Below, one piece after another: positions 1-10,455 of a stretch of DNA of 64,000 nt. The translations under genes and the position numbers were made by a program. The notes under the pieces are model-generated. The model was not told where the DNA came from and searched no databases. It saw only the letters and a program-made list of their open reading frames with translations. The stretch is from Penaeus vannamei (Eukaryota > Arthropoda > Malacostraca > Decapoda > Penaeidae): NCBI RefSeq assembly GCF_042767895.1, contig NC_091590.1, positions 1,198,052 through 1,262,051 on the forward strand. Direction: 5' to 3'. Every line of letters starts with the position of its first letter. Positions within the stretch are counted from its first letter, which is position 1.

Positions 1-199
1 AAGAAAAAAATACGTTGTTTTGTCTATTTATAGTCTTAATGATATCTTATAATTTAAGAAATAAAATGTGTTTTGCATTATTTTACTCTTATCATGATTT
101 AGATGGCGAGTAAGAAGAAAATGATATCCAATACCTGTTTAATATATCAAATATTAAACATCAGTTTATACATATAAACTATCAAACCGAAATGGTTTT
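1..199. other. AT-rich flank with no recognisable feature
   Basis: The stretch is AT-rich with short A and T runs. I see no ORF, repeat unit or element end in it. It lies upstream of a hammerhead-like motif and a Penelope N-terminal fragment, so it may be old pseudo-LTR or host flank. Confidence 0.4.
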
Positions 200-238
200 T
201 GTCTGAAGAGGAACTTGTAAAGAGTTCGAAACGTCACG
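200..238 (+). ncRNA. Hammerhead-ribozyme-like core (degenerate)
   Basis: CTGAAGA at 203-209 fits the hammerhead CUGANGA core. It is followed by a five-base-pair stem (GAACT 211-215 with AGTTC 223-227) and then GAAAC at 228-232. An extra G sits between core and stem, and stem III appears almost absent. Hammerheads are known from the pseudo-LTRs of Penelope-like elements, and a Penelope N-terminal fragment begins about 150 bases downstream. Core plus context make this plausible, but flanking stems I and III were not convincingly found, so activity is doubtful. Confidence 0.3.
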
Positions 239-379
239 CTTATTTTCGATTCTCATTGTGGCTAGTTTCATTTCTGTTTTTGTGTACACGTTATTGCGTT
301 TGTGTTCATCATGGAAGCCACGTTCGTTCCCTTCATACTGTTCATCCTGTTCGCCACTTGACCGGCGGTTGCACGGCCT

Positions 380-790
380 TTTAGACAGTACGAGCAAGCC
401 CTGATTTACTCCAGGAGGCGGAAAAACCAGGTCAAGTTTCTGCAGGACTGCTTACAGGAGCAGGTAAGTCCCCCTTCTTTCGGCCAGTATTCATACAGTG
501 CTAGATTAGGCATTCCTTTTTCTGATTGCGAGCATCACCGTTTATAAGATAGCATTCGTTGCGGTAAATTAGATGTCGATGATGCGTTTTTTAAAGTTCC
601 TAAGTCTCTTAGATTGCTTAGAGAAGTCATTCCTGCTTAGTTTGTTGATCTTCTAGCCATTGCAGCGCGTAGATCTTCCCTCGAAAGCGAACGTCAGAGA
701 TCCCTCCGCAATAAACTGAATCATCTTTGCTCGCGTGGCGCGTGGTGTAAAATTTCGCTCACTGACTGTCGTAAATTTGTAATTCTCTAA
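380..790 (+). pseudogene. Penelope-like element, N-terminal ORF fragment
   Basis: Conceptual translation from about 385 gives a basic stretch followed by NQVKFLQDCLQEQ, the usual entry motif of Penelope polyproteins upstream of the reverse transcriptase. A long helical N-domain follows, ending near CRKFVIL at 790. Stops at about 546 (TAA) and 638 (TAG) and the lack of any RT downstream make it a dead fragment. It differs clearly from the N-terminal regions of both other Penelope lineages here, so it is a third lineage or an older relative of lineage A. Confidence 0.6.
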
Positions 791-1039
791 TCACCTTATG
801 AAACTGCTCTTAGGTTTTGGTTTATCGTTTTTCCTCCCGTTTTTCTCCTGTTGAAAGAGGAACCAGGAATAGATGCGATCGGGTGTATAAAACCCGGCTG
901 AATCGAACAATATCCATACTCTGCTTTTTCTCGAAGATAGACCCTCACCACCGCCATGAATTCCACCATTGTTGCTTGTTTTGACAAGGGTAAGTAATTT
1001 CTGTGTTGTAGTCTTGATGTCTATCTCTGTATTATTCTC

Positions 1040-2870
1040 TCGGTATGAGTGGCAAGTGGAGTGCCCCCCCTCCAGGATTTTTTCACAAGACGCAAGACCC
1101 AGAATGTCAAGAATCAACGTTATTTTTTGATGGACTGCTTAGCTGAGCAAGTGTTGCCGCCTTTATCTCCGGGCCAGTTTAAATCTAGCGAGCATCCCTT
1201 CCCTGACAGTGCTCAGGCATGGTCCTCCAATTACAACAGGAAGATCAAGCTCAACGAGTCAAAGAGAAATTACACAGTATATGCAGCAAGAGCAGATGGT
1301 CGAAAGCTGGGCAGTGATCTTAGAAACATGTCTTCCAAACGTTTTACCTACACAGAAAAAGAAGCCCTCTCCCTTGGACTCAAATTTAGCACCGGGCAGA
1401 ACAGTAAGGACTTAATCGACGACGTGGTCTGGAACCACCGCTGGATCGATAGTGACATCGACAAAGGATTTATCCAATGGATTACTGCTTGCTGTGTCGC
1501 CGATGTGTCGTCGCGCCCCCCAGCGATCCCTCGCAGATACATCACTACGTTGAAGGGCCTCCGCGACGACGAGACTATCGTCATTCAGGCTGATAAAGGT
1601 GAGGGTATGGTGGTTATGGATAAGACTGATTATATACATAAAATGAACAATTTACTTTCCGATGCTTCTGTTTACAGGAGTGACGAAAAGCAAGGGGAAT
1701 GTAAGGCTGCCAGATTTAAGAAGGTAAGAGATACTCCTGTGGTAGGATTCTCACCTGAAGAATTCCGGGGACGTCTTCAAAGTTCCGTGCACAAAATAAA
1801 AAGCTGGCTAGTTTTGATGTTAAATCCCTTTTCACGAATGTACCCACAGATGGAGCAATCTGGGCAGTCAAGAGGGTCACACCATCTCCATGGTTGATGA
1901 CAGACTTCCGCTGCCAAAGCATCACTTCATAAGCCTCATGAAGTTATGTAGACTTTTGCTTCTTCGAGTTCACAGGAGAATACCAGAAAATCAGCGCTCT
2001 TGCCATGGGCTCCCCTCAGAGTGAAGTCCTAGCCTGCCTCTTCATGGAGATGCTGGAGAGGGACCACAACAGGGACATAATCGGCACACATTCAACTTGG
2101 CTTCAATACGTAGATGATGTCCTCGTTATCGTCCCCAGAAGGACGTGTCTGCACCATACGTCGACGCAGCTGAACTCTGTCCACGATAAAATCCAGTTCA
2201 CCATGGAGGAAGAGGACGATTAGAAGTTACCTTTCCTGGAGACACTGATCCACCAGGGTGACGATGGCCTACGTTTCTCTGTATGCAGGAAGTCGACAAA
2301 TAAAGACGATTATATCCACTATTACTCTGCCCACAGCAGTAAAACAAAATCTGAGGTTGTAATTGGCTTCTTCCTCCGGGCATTGAGGATCTGCAGCCCT
2401 GAATTCGTTGAGATTCATTTTACCTAAGTAGTTCATTCTTCTATGAAACAAATATCCCAGAGGCTTCCTGCTAAACCTTTGAAAGTAAGCAGAGAACACA
2501 AGATCAGACCCTACGGCACCATCTAATTTTCTAGTATTACCAGCATGTAACGTTTCCCGGGTAATTAGCAAATATTTTGGTAAAACTGAAAATCACCAGC
2601 ACATCTGGTGAAAAAATAAATGACAATAGAGACAGGAAACAGCCGAAAAACAATCCCAACAGTGCAGTATACTGCATACCCTGCACCAGTTGCAATAAAG
2701 CATACTTTGATGAAACGGAGTGTGGCTCAACACCAGGATCAACAAACACTGAGCCGACGTCCGTCACCACAAGACTTACAACGCCATGGTGGTTCATGAA
2801 GATGAAGCTGGACATCTACCGAACTGGTAGTTGAAGTTATCCATGAAGGATTGAACAAACAAAAGTGGTC
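1040..2870 (+). pseudogene. Penelope-like retroelement A: RT plus GIY-YIG (decayed)
   Basis: This is a Penelope-like polyprotein, which would reverse-transcribe RNA at a nick made by its own GIY-YIG endonuclease. The N-domain starts near 1049 (KNQRYFLMDCLAEQVLPP). The first RT block contains IVIQADKGEGMVVMDKTDY (about 1581-1631), then ASFDVKSLFTNVP in a shifted frame near 1813, then MGSPQSEVLACLFMEMLE at 2005. The catalytic YVDD is at about 2107-2118. The connector DDYIHYYSAHSSKTK is near 2306. A Cys-containing GIY-YIG domain (AVYCIPC, KAYFDE) spans about 2663-2860. At least four frameshifts or stops and an internal deletion between RT blocks at 1730-1810 make it inactive. Its 3' end runs straight into the N-terminus of another copy. 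Confidence 0.85.
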
Positions 2871-2936
2871 ATGGAAACTGCATACATCGCGACAGAGAAT
2901 AATATAGACACCGCAGTGGGCAGATTTGTGCTATAC

Positions 2937-2958
2937 ACCACTCATCTCACGATGAGTG
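2937..2958. repeat. Perfect 9-bp-arm palindrome at Penelope copy junction
   Basis: The arms CCACTCATC and GATGAGTGG are perfectly complementary around a 4-base loop. The site lies where the C-terminus of one Penelope A copy meets the N-terminus of the next. It recurs unchanged at 21628-21649 at the same junction, so it belongs to the element. It could be a small structured RNA or terminus signal; no hammerhead core surrounds it. Confidence 0.5.
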
Positions 2959-3645
2959 GTGGGTGGATTGCCCCCTCTCCAGGATTTTTTTCCCCACAAG
3001 ATGCAGAGTGTCAAGAATCGACGTTGTTTCCTGATGGACTGCTTGGCTGAGTAAACGTTGCCACCTTCAGCTCCGAGTCAGTTCAAATCCGGCAAACCCT
3101 GCTGGAGCTTGGGTCTTCCTTCTGGAGGCCATTGGGACCCTGCAACATCGACTCTACGACCTCCGAAACGAGCTCGAGGCCGAACACCTTCCCCATGGGC
3201 TGGTCCTTCAATTACAACAGGGAGATCAAGCTCAACGAGTCAAACGTTAGGAGAAATTACACTATATGCAGAAAGTGCAGAAGGCGGAAAGCTGGGCATA
3301 GTGATCTTAGAAACATGTCTTCATGAATTTGTTGAGACATCTATGTAATTCATTTATGAAACTAAACCTCAGAAAGAAGGCGAACATACTTATAAAATCA
3401 GACTGCGGAATTTTCTAATTTTCTTGTATTGCCACCATGTAACATTTCCCAGGTGATTAGCAGATACTCTAGCAACAGTGAAAATCACCAGCACATCCGG
3501 TGAAAAGATACATGACATAATACGAGACAGGAAGCAGCCGAAAAACAATCCCAACAGTGCAGTATATCGCATACTCTGCACCAGCTGCGATAAGGCATAT
3601 TTTGGTGAGACGGGACTTAAATTCAACACCAAAAAACTAGTAAAA
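2948..3645 (+). pseudogene. Penelope A, second head-to-tail copy, internally deleted
   Basis: The start repeats the N-terminal region seen at 1049 (about 2950-3330 matches 1040-1350). The RT is then entirely missing. From about 3340 the sequence resumes in the C-terminal connector and GIY-YIG region (TSGEKIHDIIRDRKQPKNN, then AVYRILC and KAYFGETG near 3560-3612). It stops abruptly at about 3645, where the next unit begins. The direct C-end to N-start fusion with the upstream copy is the tandem or pseudo-LTR arrangement typical of Penelope elements. It is non-functional. Confidence 0.75.
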
Positions 3646-4016
3646 GGAAGATAGGAACACTCAAAATATGGCTGTTATTACGGTTTGGCAACTCGGTCTC
3701 GAAACGAACACACAAACACAAGGTTATACGCTCACATATCAGTACACAAAGTATACCAATATAGACAGGAGGCGTATATGAAGGAATTCATTCAGCGGAA
3801 CAGTGATTTTCAGCGTCAGGAAACTTCCAAACAGAAGTAGTCAATGATGAATCTGTAATAACGCTTTGTTTGGAAAGACACTATTGCAAAAAGAAATGAG
3901 CGGCCTCGCTGGTCAACTCAGCCCATATATACTTTTAGTGCTTTGTATTCTGACTTTTTATATTTTCGTGTTTTTATATAGTTTTGTCTTATTTCTTATT
4001 CTTTTTTATTATGGAC
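3646..4016. other. Left flank of inverted-repeat cassette, unidentified
   Basis: No convincing coding frame is present. The sequence is shared with 22263-22660 (and its duplicate 26685-27080), so it is part of a mobile or duplicated unit that begins where the Penelope A GIY-YIG domain is cut. The right half is T-rich and leads into the left inverted-repeat arm. Confidence 0.4.
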
Positions 4017-4223
4017 TTTTCTTATTTATATTGACTTTCTTATTCTACTTTTTTGTATTCTTACTTTTCTCAGATCATACATCAATATTGAGAGGGAACA
4101 AAAAAAATATTTACCCCCCCCCAAAAAAAAAAGTATAAAGTACAACCAAACATTTCGTTAGTATAAAGTATAATAAAACATTTCAGTTATTATGCACTTT
4201 ACGGACACGTCTCACGTTCAGAT

Positions 4224-4511
4224 CTATGTGAATTCAGAAGAGTTAATCCTCCTATCTTGCTTGTTCGCGATCGCCGGTTTTTCACGGGCCTCTTCGAAAT
4301 TTCTCATGGTGAGCACTTCTTTCCAGCCTGCTCTCGCGTCTTCCTCCTCTGTTTCTTCTTTCTTCGCTCTTCCCTGGCTTTTTTCTTCCTCGTTCTCTTC
4401 TTCCACCCGCGCTGCTTCCTCGGCGAAAAGGTCGTTCTCACCGTCGCTAAAATTATAATAAAATGCCTCGTCATTTGTTGCTGGGGGAGGTTCTCTATCC
4501 TCTCTTTCCAT
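4224..4511 (-). CDS. Acidic Glu-rich ORF of inverted-repeat cassette
   Basis: A 95-codon minus-strand ORF opens with MEREDREPPPA. It has an acidic centre (SDGENDLFAEEAA, then a Glu-rich stretch with the basic break RAKK) and ends KQDRRINSSEFT. The final codons and stop lie inside the left inverted-repeat arm. The ORF is kept, with in-frame differences, at 22838-23125 and in the probable artefactual copy at 27260-27547. Low complexity prevents a family assignment. It could be the tail of a longer minus-strand protein whose upstream part (4736-5250) is now broken off by stops. No function is proposed. Confidence 0.45.
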   Translation of the reverse strand: MEREDREPPPATNDEAFYYNFSDGENDLFAEEAARVEEENEEEKSQGRAKKEETEEEDARAGWKEVLTMRNFEEAREKPAIANKQDRRINSSEFT

Positions 4512-4735
4512 CTCCTCCTTCCTTCATTTTTTCCTATTCCTCTTCGGATGATGATTCCATAATGGCCGTCTCATCATCGTCGTCGTCTTTTTATTTATTC
4601 ATGACCTCGATCCCACTGATATTTGGAGAATTCGCACTGGGCAGAGGAGTTGAATCACGTTGTACTCGCTCTCGCTTTTGCCTTGCCATGGATACCCTCT
4701 CTAGTATCATGAGGTTCTCTCTCTCTTCGCCTTTT

Positions 4736-5250
4736 TCAAGTGTTTCTCAGTTGATAAATTCGGCCCATTTCATCGACGGGGTTTGCAGGACGATTCGCAA
4801 TGATATTAGGGGCCTTCACCCCTAGTAAGGACTCCAGCTTTTCTCCGAGTCGTCCTATTTCGGGGCAGAGGACGTGCAGCCACATATATTGTGTCCCAAA
4901 CCCTGTCCCCGCAGGAGACCCTATTCGGCGCAGTCGGGAGAGGCACCTCCTACGAAGGATAAGCACCTGAAGGGTATCTGAAGCGGTTGCGATCGCTTTT
5001 GCCCTGTCACTTGTATCACCAAAGGATCAATAGCACTCCCACCCAGCCCTGTATTTCAACGGTGGACCAGGCTGGCATTTAGTATACAGTATCACGATAA
5101 CAGTGGCGGAAGGACACTGATCACCCTCCTCATTCAACTGGTGCAAGACCGAGATGCCTCCCAAAGTGACACATTTCAGGGCGAATTAGCGTCCGTCGAT
5201 CACACGACACACCTCTCTTTCTTCCACAGCAGCATAGGTGTAGGAGTCTG
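4736..5250 (-). pseudogene. Broken minus-strand coding remnant, unknown family
   Basis: Reading the minus strand downward from about 5250 gives a protein-like sequence interrupted by a few stops: LGGISVLHQLNEEGDQC near 5170-5120, then an open stretch from about 5025 to 4736 containing HVLCPEIGRLGEKLESLL and ending IYQLRNT. The paralogue near 23370-23800 keeps the same amino-acid pattern with different lesions, which supports an ancestral coding role. I do not recognise the family. It lies in the same orientation and just upstream of the acidic ORF, so both may be exons or pieces of one gene. Confidence 0.4.
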
Positions 5251-5535
5251 ATGTCGGACCATTTGAAATAGGAACTGAATTTATCAACAGAAATAAGCAA
5301 GAAAAGAGAATGAAGAACTCTTCAGAATTCACATAGATCCAAAGCTAAGACGTGCATAATCAAAAATCTTTATTGTACTTTAAACTAACGAAATGTTTTA
5401 TTTGTGGGTGTTCTTTTGTTCTAATAAATATGAAGAGAATTTTTTTCCCCTCTCAATACTGATGTGTGATCTGAAAATACAAAAAAAAAAGAAAAAGAAA
5501 AAGTCAATATAAATAAGAAAAGACTTTAAATAAAT

Positions 5536-5536
<1 letters not shown>

Positions 5537-5577
<41 letters not shown>
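5537..5577. repeat. (AT)n microsatellite
   Basis: An uninterrupted AT dinucleotide tract ends in TATATAAAC. It lies between the right arm of the inverted-repeat cassette and the RTE leader. Confidence 0.95.
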
Positions 5578-5580
<3 letters not shown>

Positions 5581-6637
5581 GACAGTATCTGGCAATGAGT
5601 AAGAGCGGAGTCGTTGGTTTGATCCGTGACATTAAAGTGCTAAAATTTCGTGTCCAAAGTGATCTGTGATAGTGTTACATAAGAGAAAAATTCGTTAATA
5701 TATAGAGCATATAATCCAACCAAAATAGAAATGATAATTCATCTGACAACCTCAAAAGTTTATAAAATGTATTATCGGACCTTACGTACGCGGGCCTTTT
5801 AAACTAACAGGAGTGCCAGAAAGTGCCAACTAGGAATACTAGGACTCATTACAGTGTTAGATTTCATAAGTTCATCGAGAGTTCAATATTCAGAATCAGT
5901 GAAAAGAAAAATAATAATAATAATCTCCTCCCATGAAAAGTATACCAAAATACGAAAGCATTAGGAAATGATAAGCAACACCTGTGCCACAGGTCGCCGA
6001 GTAACAGTGCCAACCGCGCGGGCATTACAGTTTCCACTCAAGTAGATTTGCTAAGGAACAGTCAACGGCCAGTATGTAAGTACAGAACATCACGGAATCA
6101 GGTAGGTTTAAAAATGGTTCCCATAAAGCGTAAAGTATCATCTGCCATTCGATAGAAGAAACGCCAGATAAACCAAGTATTAATGAAGCGTAATTCAAGA
6201 ATTGGCACCGCAGATGAGCGCCAGACGCCGACCCCATGACCTGTGGTCAGCCGAGGCCGCACCCCGTTAGGCTTAACAACAGCTAAGGAATGCAACGCAT
6301 TCGCATATGCGTGGGAATGAGCATATGCGTAGTACTGAGAGCATGTGTGGGAATAAATATGTCTGCATCAGGTGCACATACGCACAAGTGAAGTTAACAA
6401 ATAAAATAAAATCACACATATATGCACTTCTGATACTTAAGCCCAGCTCACGGGAGTATACCCTGGTGTAGTGAGCGGGCCGTGCATTGCCGCCCTTAAG
6501 TCCACACCAGGTAGGACCAAACCTGCTGTGGGGACTTATCAATGGCATTCCGGTTAAATTACTCCCCCTCCCACCAAGATACACCTAAGCCAGTAGGTGG
6601 GAGGTAAATCGGCTGTCCACCTCCCAATATAAAATCC
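5577..6637 (+). mobile_element. RTE retrotransposon 5' leader
   Basis: This non-coding block begins GACAGTATCTGGCAATGAG and recurs upstream of every RTE-type ORF here: 9600-9775 plus 10276-10455, 24212-25270, and parts at 11461-11810 and 61860-62170. It is also found immediately after the (TGA)n tail of the RTE at 9600, which indicates head-to-tail elements. A CG-rich segment near 6225-6270 and a TG-rich segment near 6290-6380 are conserved between copies. It is probably a promoter and 5' UTR; no promoter motif could be fixed. Confidence 0.6.
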
Positions 6638-9572
6638 ATGAACATGCAAACAAAGAAAAGGCCCTCATTCCCTGGAGGCGAAGGAGCCCCTGGTTACGGC
6701 GGCGATCAGGATCGCTCCGGAGCAGGGGGTGCTAAAAATATCCGGGTACAGACAAGCCGCCCCACGTTGATGAACCTCTGCACATACAATATAAGGACCA
6801 TGAGAATTGAATCCGACTTACTAGCTTTACTGGAGGAACTCTCTTCCATTAAATGGAATGTAGTAGGAGTCTGCGAAGTTAGAAGACTAGGCGAAGAGCA
6901 GAAGTTAATAAATGATGGACACGTGCTATATTGGAGAGGAAAACCTCAGGGTAGCAAACAGGAATTAGGGATTGGGTTCTTAATACACAAACGTTTAGAA
7001 AAGAACATTGTAGAATTCTATAGTGTCAGCGAAAGAGTGGCTTCTGTAACAATAAAACTAAACACTAGGTACAACTTAAAAATTATTCGTCTATGCTCCA
7101 ACCTGCAGCCACAGTGATGAAGAAATAGAGAGCTTCTATGAAGATGTTCACTTAGCCAGCGAGAGAACAAAATCCCATTTCACAATAATTATGGGGGATT
7201 TTAATGCCAAAATAGGTAAAAAGACAGAGGGCGAAACCGCAGTAGGGAACCATGGAATAGACACTAGGAACGAGAGGGGACAAATGCTAGTCGAATTTGC
7301 GGAGGCTCGATCACTCAGTATCATGAATACATTCTTCGAAAAAAGACTAGAACGGAAGTGGACATGGAAGTCGCCTTCTGACGTCTAAAACGAAATTGAC
7401 TTCATAATTTCAAATAGGCGCGATATAATAAAAAATGTAGAGGTTATAAATAAAGTAAATGTAGGCAGCGACCATAGAATGGTGAGAGGCGAAATTAAAA
7501 TACATCTCAGAAGGGAAAGGAACAAACTAATGAGTAAACCACAGCCAAACTTGGCTAACTTGAGGATCAGAGCAACAGAATTTAGCCTAAACATCCAAAA
7601 CAGATATTCACTCCTCCGCGACGAAGATCTCAACATCGACCAAATCAATAAACAGTTCAATGACATAATAAAAGAAGCTGCACTCGAAGTAGGCGGAAAG
7701 AACGACAATCGAAGCTCCAGCAAGCTCTCGGTAGAAACTAAACAGCTTATGCAAAAACGTAGAGACATGAAAGTATCGTCAAATAGGGACAAGATAGAAT
7801 TGGTTGAACTAACAAAGACCATAAATTAAAAGAAGAGGGAAGATGTACGGAAATTCAATACTCAAATAATAAATGAAGCAGTGATTTCAGGTACCAGCAT
7901 GAAAGCAGCTAAAAGAAGACTAGGAATAGGGAGAAATCAAATGTATGCAATTAAGAAACCAGACGGAGAAGTAACACATAAGAATGAAATCATCAAAGTA
8001 GTGGAAGACTTTTACAGGGATCTATACAACTCAAACGAACAGCCACAAATAGAAGCAAACGCGGTAACTAGCGACGTACCTAATATCACAAAAGAAGAAA
8101 TAAAAAGAGCACTTAAAGGCATGAAGAGAGGGAAAACACCAGGCGAAGACGGAATTAGTATAGACCTCATATTAGATGCAGGAGACATCGCAACAGTGAA
8201 ACTAGCCAATCTTTTTAACAAATGTCTTCTCAGCGGAAAAACTCCGAAAGCCTGGAAAAATGCAACAATTATCTTGTTACACAAAAAAGGCGATAAAAAA
8301 AATTTAAAAAATTACCGACCCATAAGCCTCCTTTTGGTTACTTACAAACTGTTCACGAAAGTCATTACAGCTCGCATCTCTGACAGTCTGGATTCCAGCC
8401 AGCCTAGAGAACAGGCAGGCTTCCGCAGCGGATTCTCAACAGATCACATCCACACGCTCACCCAAATAAGAGAAAAAGTAAACGAATATAGGAAACCCCT
8501 GTGTATGGCATTCATCGATTATGAAAAGGCATTTGACTCTGTACAAATACCAGCAGTATTAGGTGCTATTCAACAACAGGGAGTTGAGGAGGTATATTGT
8601 AATATATTGGAAGATATATACAAAGATGGGACAGCAACCATCAAACTCCACACAGAAACCGATAAAATACCAATTAAAAAAGGCGTTAGACAGGGCGACA
8701 CCATCTCACCAAAGCTATTTACAGCCTGCCTCGAGGAAATATTCAAGAGACTAGAATGGGAAGGGAAGGGTATCAAAATAGGAGACGAACACCTAAACAA
8801 CCTAAGATTTGCAGACGACATTGTTCTCCTTAGTGAATCAGCTGATGAACTGCAGCAATTAATAAACGATCTGAATAGAGAAAGCCTAAAAGTCGGACTT
8901 AAGATGAACAAGAAAAAGACTAAGGTTATGTTCAACAGCAGAGTCCCACTCAAACAAATACATGTACAAGGCGAAGCACTAGAGGTAGTAGACAGGTATA
9001 TATACCTAGGACAACTCGTGCAGACAGGCACATCAAGTGAACAGGAAATAAAGCGACGAATCAGTCTAGGCTGGAGTGCCTTCGGCAGGAACAGTAGCAC
9101 ACTAAGAGGTTCCTTGCCATTGTGCTTAAAAAGAAAAGTCTTTAATCAATGCGTCCTCCCAGTTATGACCTATGGGTCAGAAACATGGACTACAACCAGG
9201 TTACTGGAGAGGAAACTAATAAGCGCCCAGAGAGGGATGGAAAGATCGATGATGGGAATTAGCCTGAGAGATCGGAAGAGGGCGACGTGGATCAGAGAAC
9301 AGACGAAGGTAGAAGATATACTCAAGAGCATTAAAAAGAAGAAATGGCAATGGGCAGGGCATGTATGTCGGAGACAAGACGACAGATGGACAAAGAAAGT
9401 AACAGACTGGACTATAAATAACTTAAGGAGGCCAAGAGCCAGACCAATGACACGATGGCGCGACGAAATAGCGAAATTTGGGGGCCAAGACTGGAAACAA
9501 ACATCGCAAGACAGGGAAACCTGGAAAAGAATGGGAGAGGCCTACGTCCTGCAGTGGATTGACTCAGGCTGA
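6638..9572 (+). pseudogene. RTE-type non-LTR retrotransposon ORF (EN-RT), three lesions
   Basis: This is a single-ORF LINE of the RTE type. It encodes an apurinic-like endonuclease, which nicks target DNA, and a reverse transcriptase, which copies the element RNA there. The endonuclease starts around 6771 (LCTYNIRTM), with GDFNAKIG at 7194-7217, NEIDFIIS near 7390 and the GSDHR catalytic block at about 7464-7478. RT blocks are NYRPISL (about 8310), FIDYEKAFDS (about 8511-8540), GVRQGDTISPKLF (about 8682) and FADD at 8808-8819, followed by a C-terminal domain with WAGHVCRR near 9352. Compared with the copy at 62171 there is a 2-base deletion near 7089, a TAA at 7386-7388 and a TAA at 7827-7829. 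A 3-base loss near 8448 removes one residue of the STxDH motif. From 7881 on the RT frame is continuous for 563 codons. Length and domain order fit RTE. The copy is inactive but recent. Confidence 0.9.
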
Positions 9573-9600
9573 TGATGATGATGATGATGATGATATATAT
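9566..9600 (+). repeat. RTE 3' tail of TGA repeats
   Basis: A run of TGATGA units overlapping and following the ORF stop passes into a short TATATATC and then the next element leader. RTE-family LINEs typically end in short tandem repeats rather than poly(A), so this marks the 3' end of the element. Confidence 0.8.
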
Positions 9601-10455
9601 CGACAGTATCTGGCAATGAGTAAGAGCAGAGTCGTCGGTTTGATCCGTGACATGAAGTGCTAAAATTTCGTGTCCAAAGTGATCTGTGATTGTGTTACAT
9701 AAGAGAAAAAATCGTGTGTATAGAGCATATAATCCAACCAAAATAGAAATAATAATTCATCTGATAGCCTCACAANNNNNNNNNNNNNNNNNNNNNNNNN
9801 NNNNNNNNNNNNNNNNNNNNNNNNNNNNNNNNNNNNNNNNNNNNNNNNNNNNNNNNNNNNNNNNNNNNNNNNNNNNNNNNNNNNNNNNNNNNNNNNNNNN
9901 NNNNNNNNNNNNNNNNNNNNNNNNNNNNNNNNNNNNNNNNNNNNNNNNNNNNNNNNNNNNNNNNNNNNNNNNNNNNNNNNNNNNNNNNNNNNNNNNNNNN
10001 NNNNNNNNNNNNNNNNNNNNNNNNNNNNNNNNNNNNNNNNNNNNNNNNNNNNNNNNNNNNNNNNNNNNNNNNNNNNNNNNNNNNNNNNNNNNNNNNNNNN
10101 NNNNNNNNNNNNNNNNNNNNNNNNNNNNNNNNNNNNNNNNNNNNNNNNNNNNNNNNNNNNNNNNNNNNNNNNNNNNNNNNNNNNNNNNNNNNNNNNNNNN
10201 NNNNNNNNNNNNNNNNNNNNNNNNNNNNNNNNNNNNNNNNNNNNNNNNNNNNNNNNNNNNNNNNNNNNNNNNNNNTTCCCCATAAAGCGTAAAGTATCAT
10301 CTGCCATTCGACAGAAGAAACGCCTGATAAATCAAGTAATAATAAAGCGTAATTCGCTTTGGCACCTCAGATGAGCGCCAGACGCCGACCCCATGACCTG
10401 TGGTCAGCCGAGGCCGCCCCCCGTTAGGCTTAACAACAGCTGAGGAATGCGACGC
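9600..10455 (+). mobile_element. Second RTE leader, split by a 500-N gap
   Basis: 9600-9775 repeats 5577-5755, and 10276-10455 repeats about 6117-6285. The run of exactly 500 N (9776-10275) is a standard placeholder; by comparison with the first leader the missing sequence should be about 365 bases. It is head to tail with the preceding RTE. Confidence 0.75.

Larger units (their letters stand above)
4017..5535 (-). mobile_element. Unidentified cassette with ~235-bp inverted repeats
   Basis: The left arm (about 4017-4250) is the reverse complement, with scattered differences, of the right arm (about 5300-5535). Matching blocks include the runs around 4020-4045, 4073-4100, 4155-4185 and 4220-4245. 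The interior holds minus-strand coding sequence only. An (AT)n tract follows the right arm. A diverged paralogue with the same arms lies at 22660-24115. No transposase motif is visible, so it may be a non-autonomous TIR or foldback element that captured or encodes an acidic protein. The ends have not been defined by target-site duplications. Confidence 0.6.

Noticed and set aside
471..480. Perfect splice-donor-like GCAGGTAAGT inside the Penelope N-fragment
   Set aside because: The coding similarity continues straight through it, so it is not used as an exon border in this fragment.
7385..7822. Ser/Leu/Phe-rich minus-strand ORFs over RTE sequence (also 8570-9100, 12510-12962, 37984-38532, 62683-63501)
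   Set aside because: They recur in every RTE copy because they are antisense shadows of the conserved plus-strand endonuclease-RT frame.
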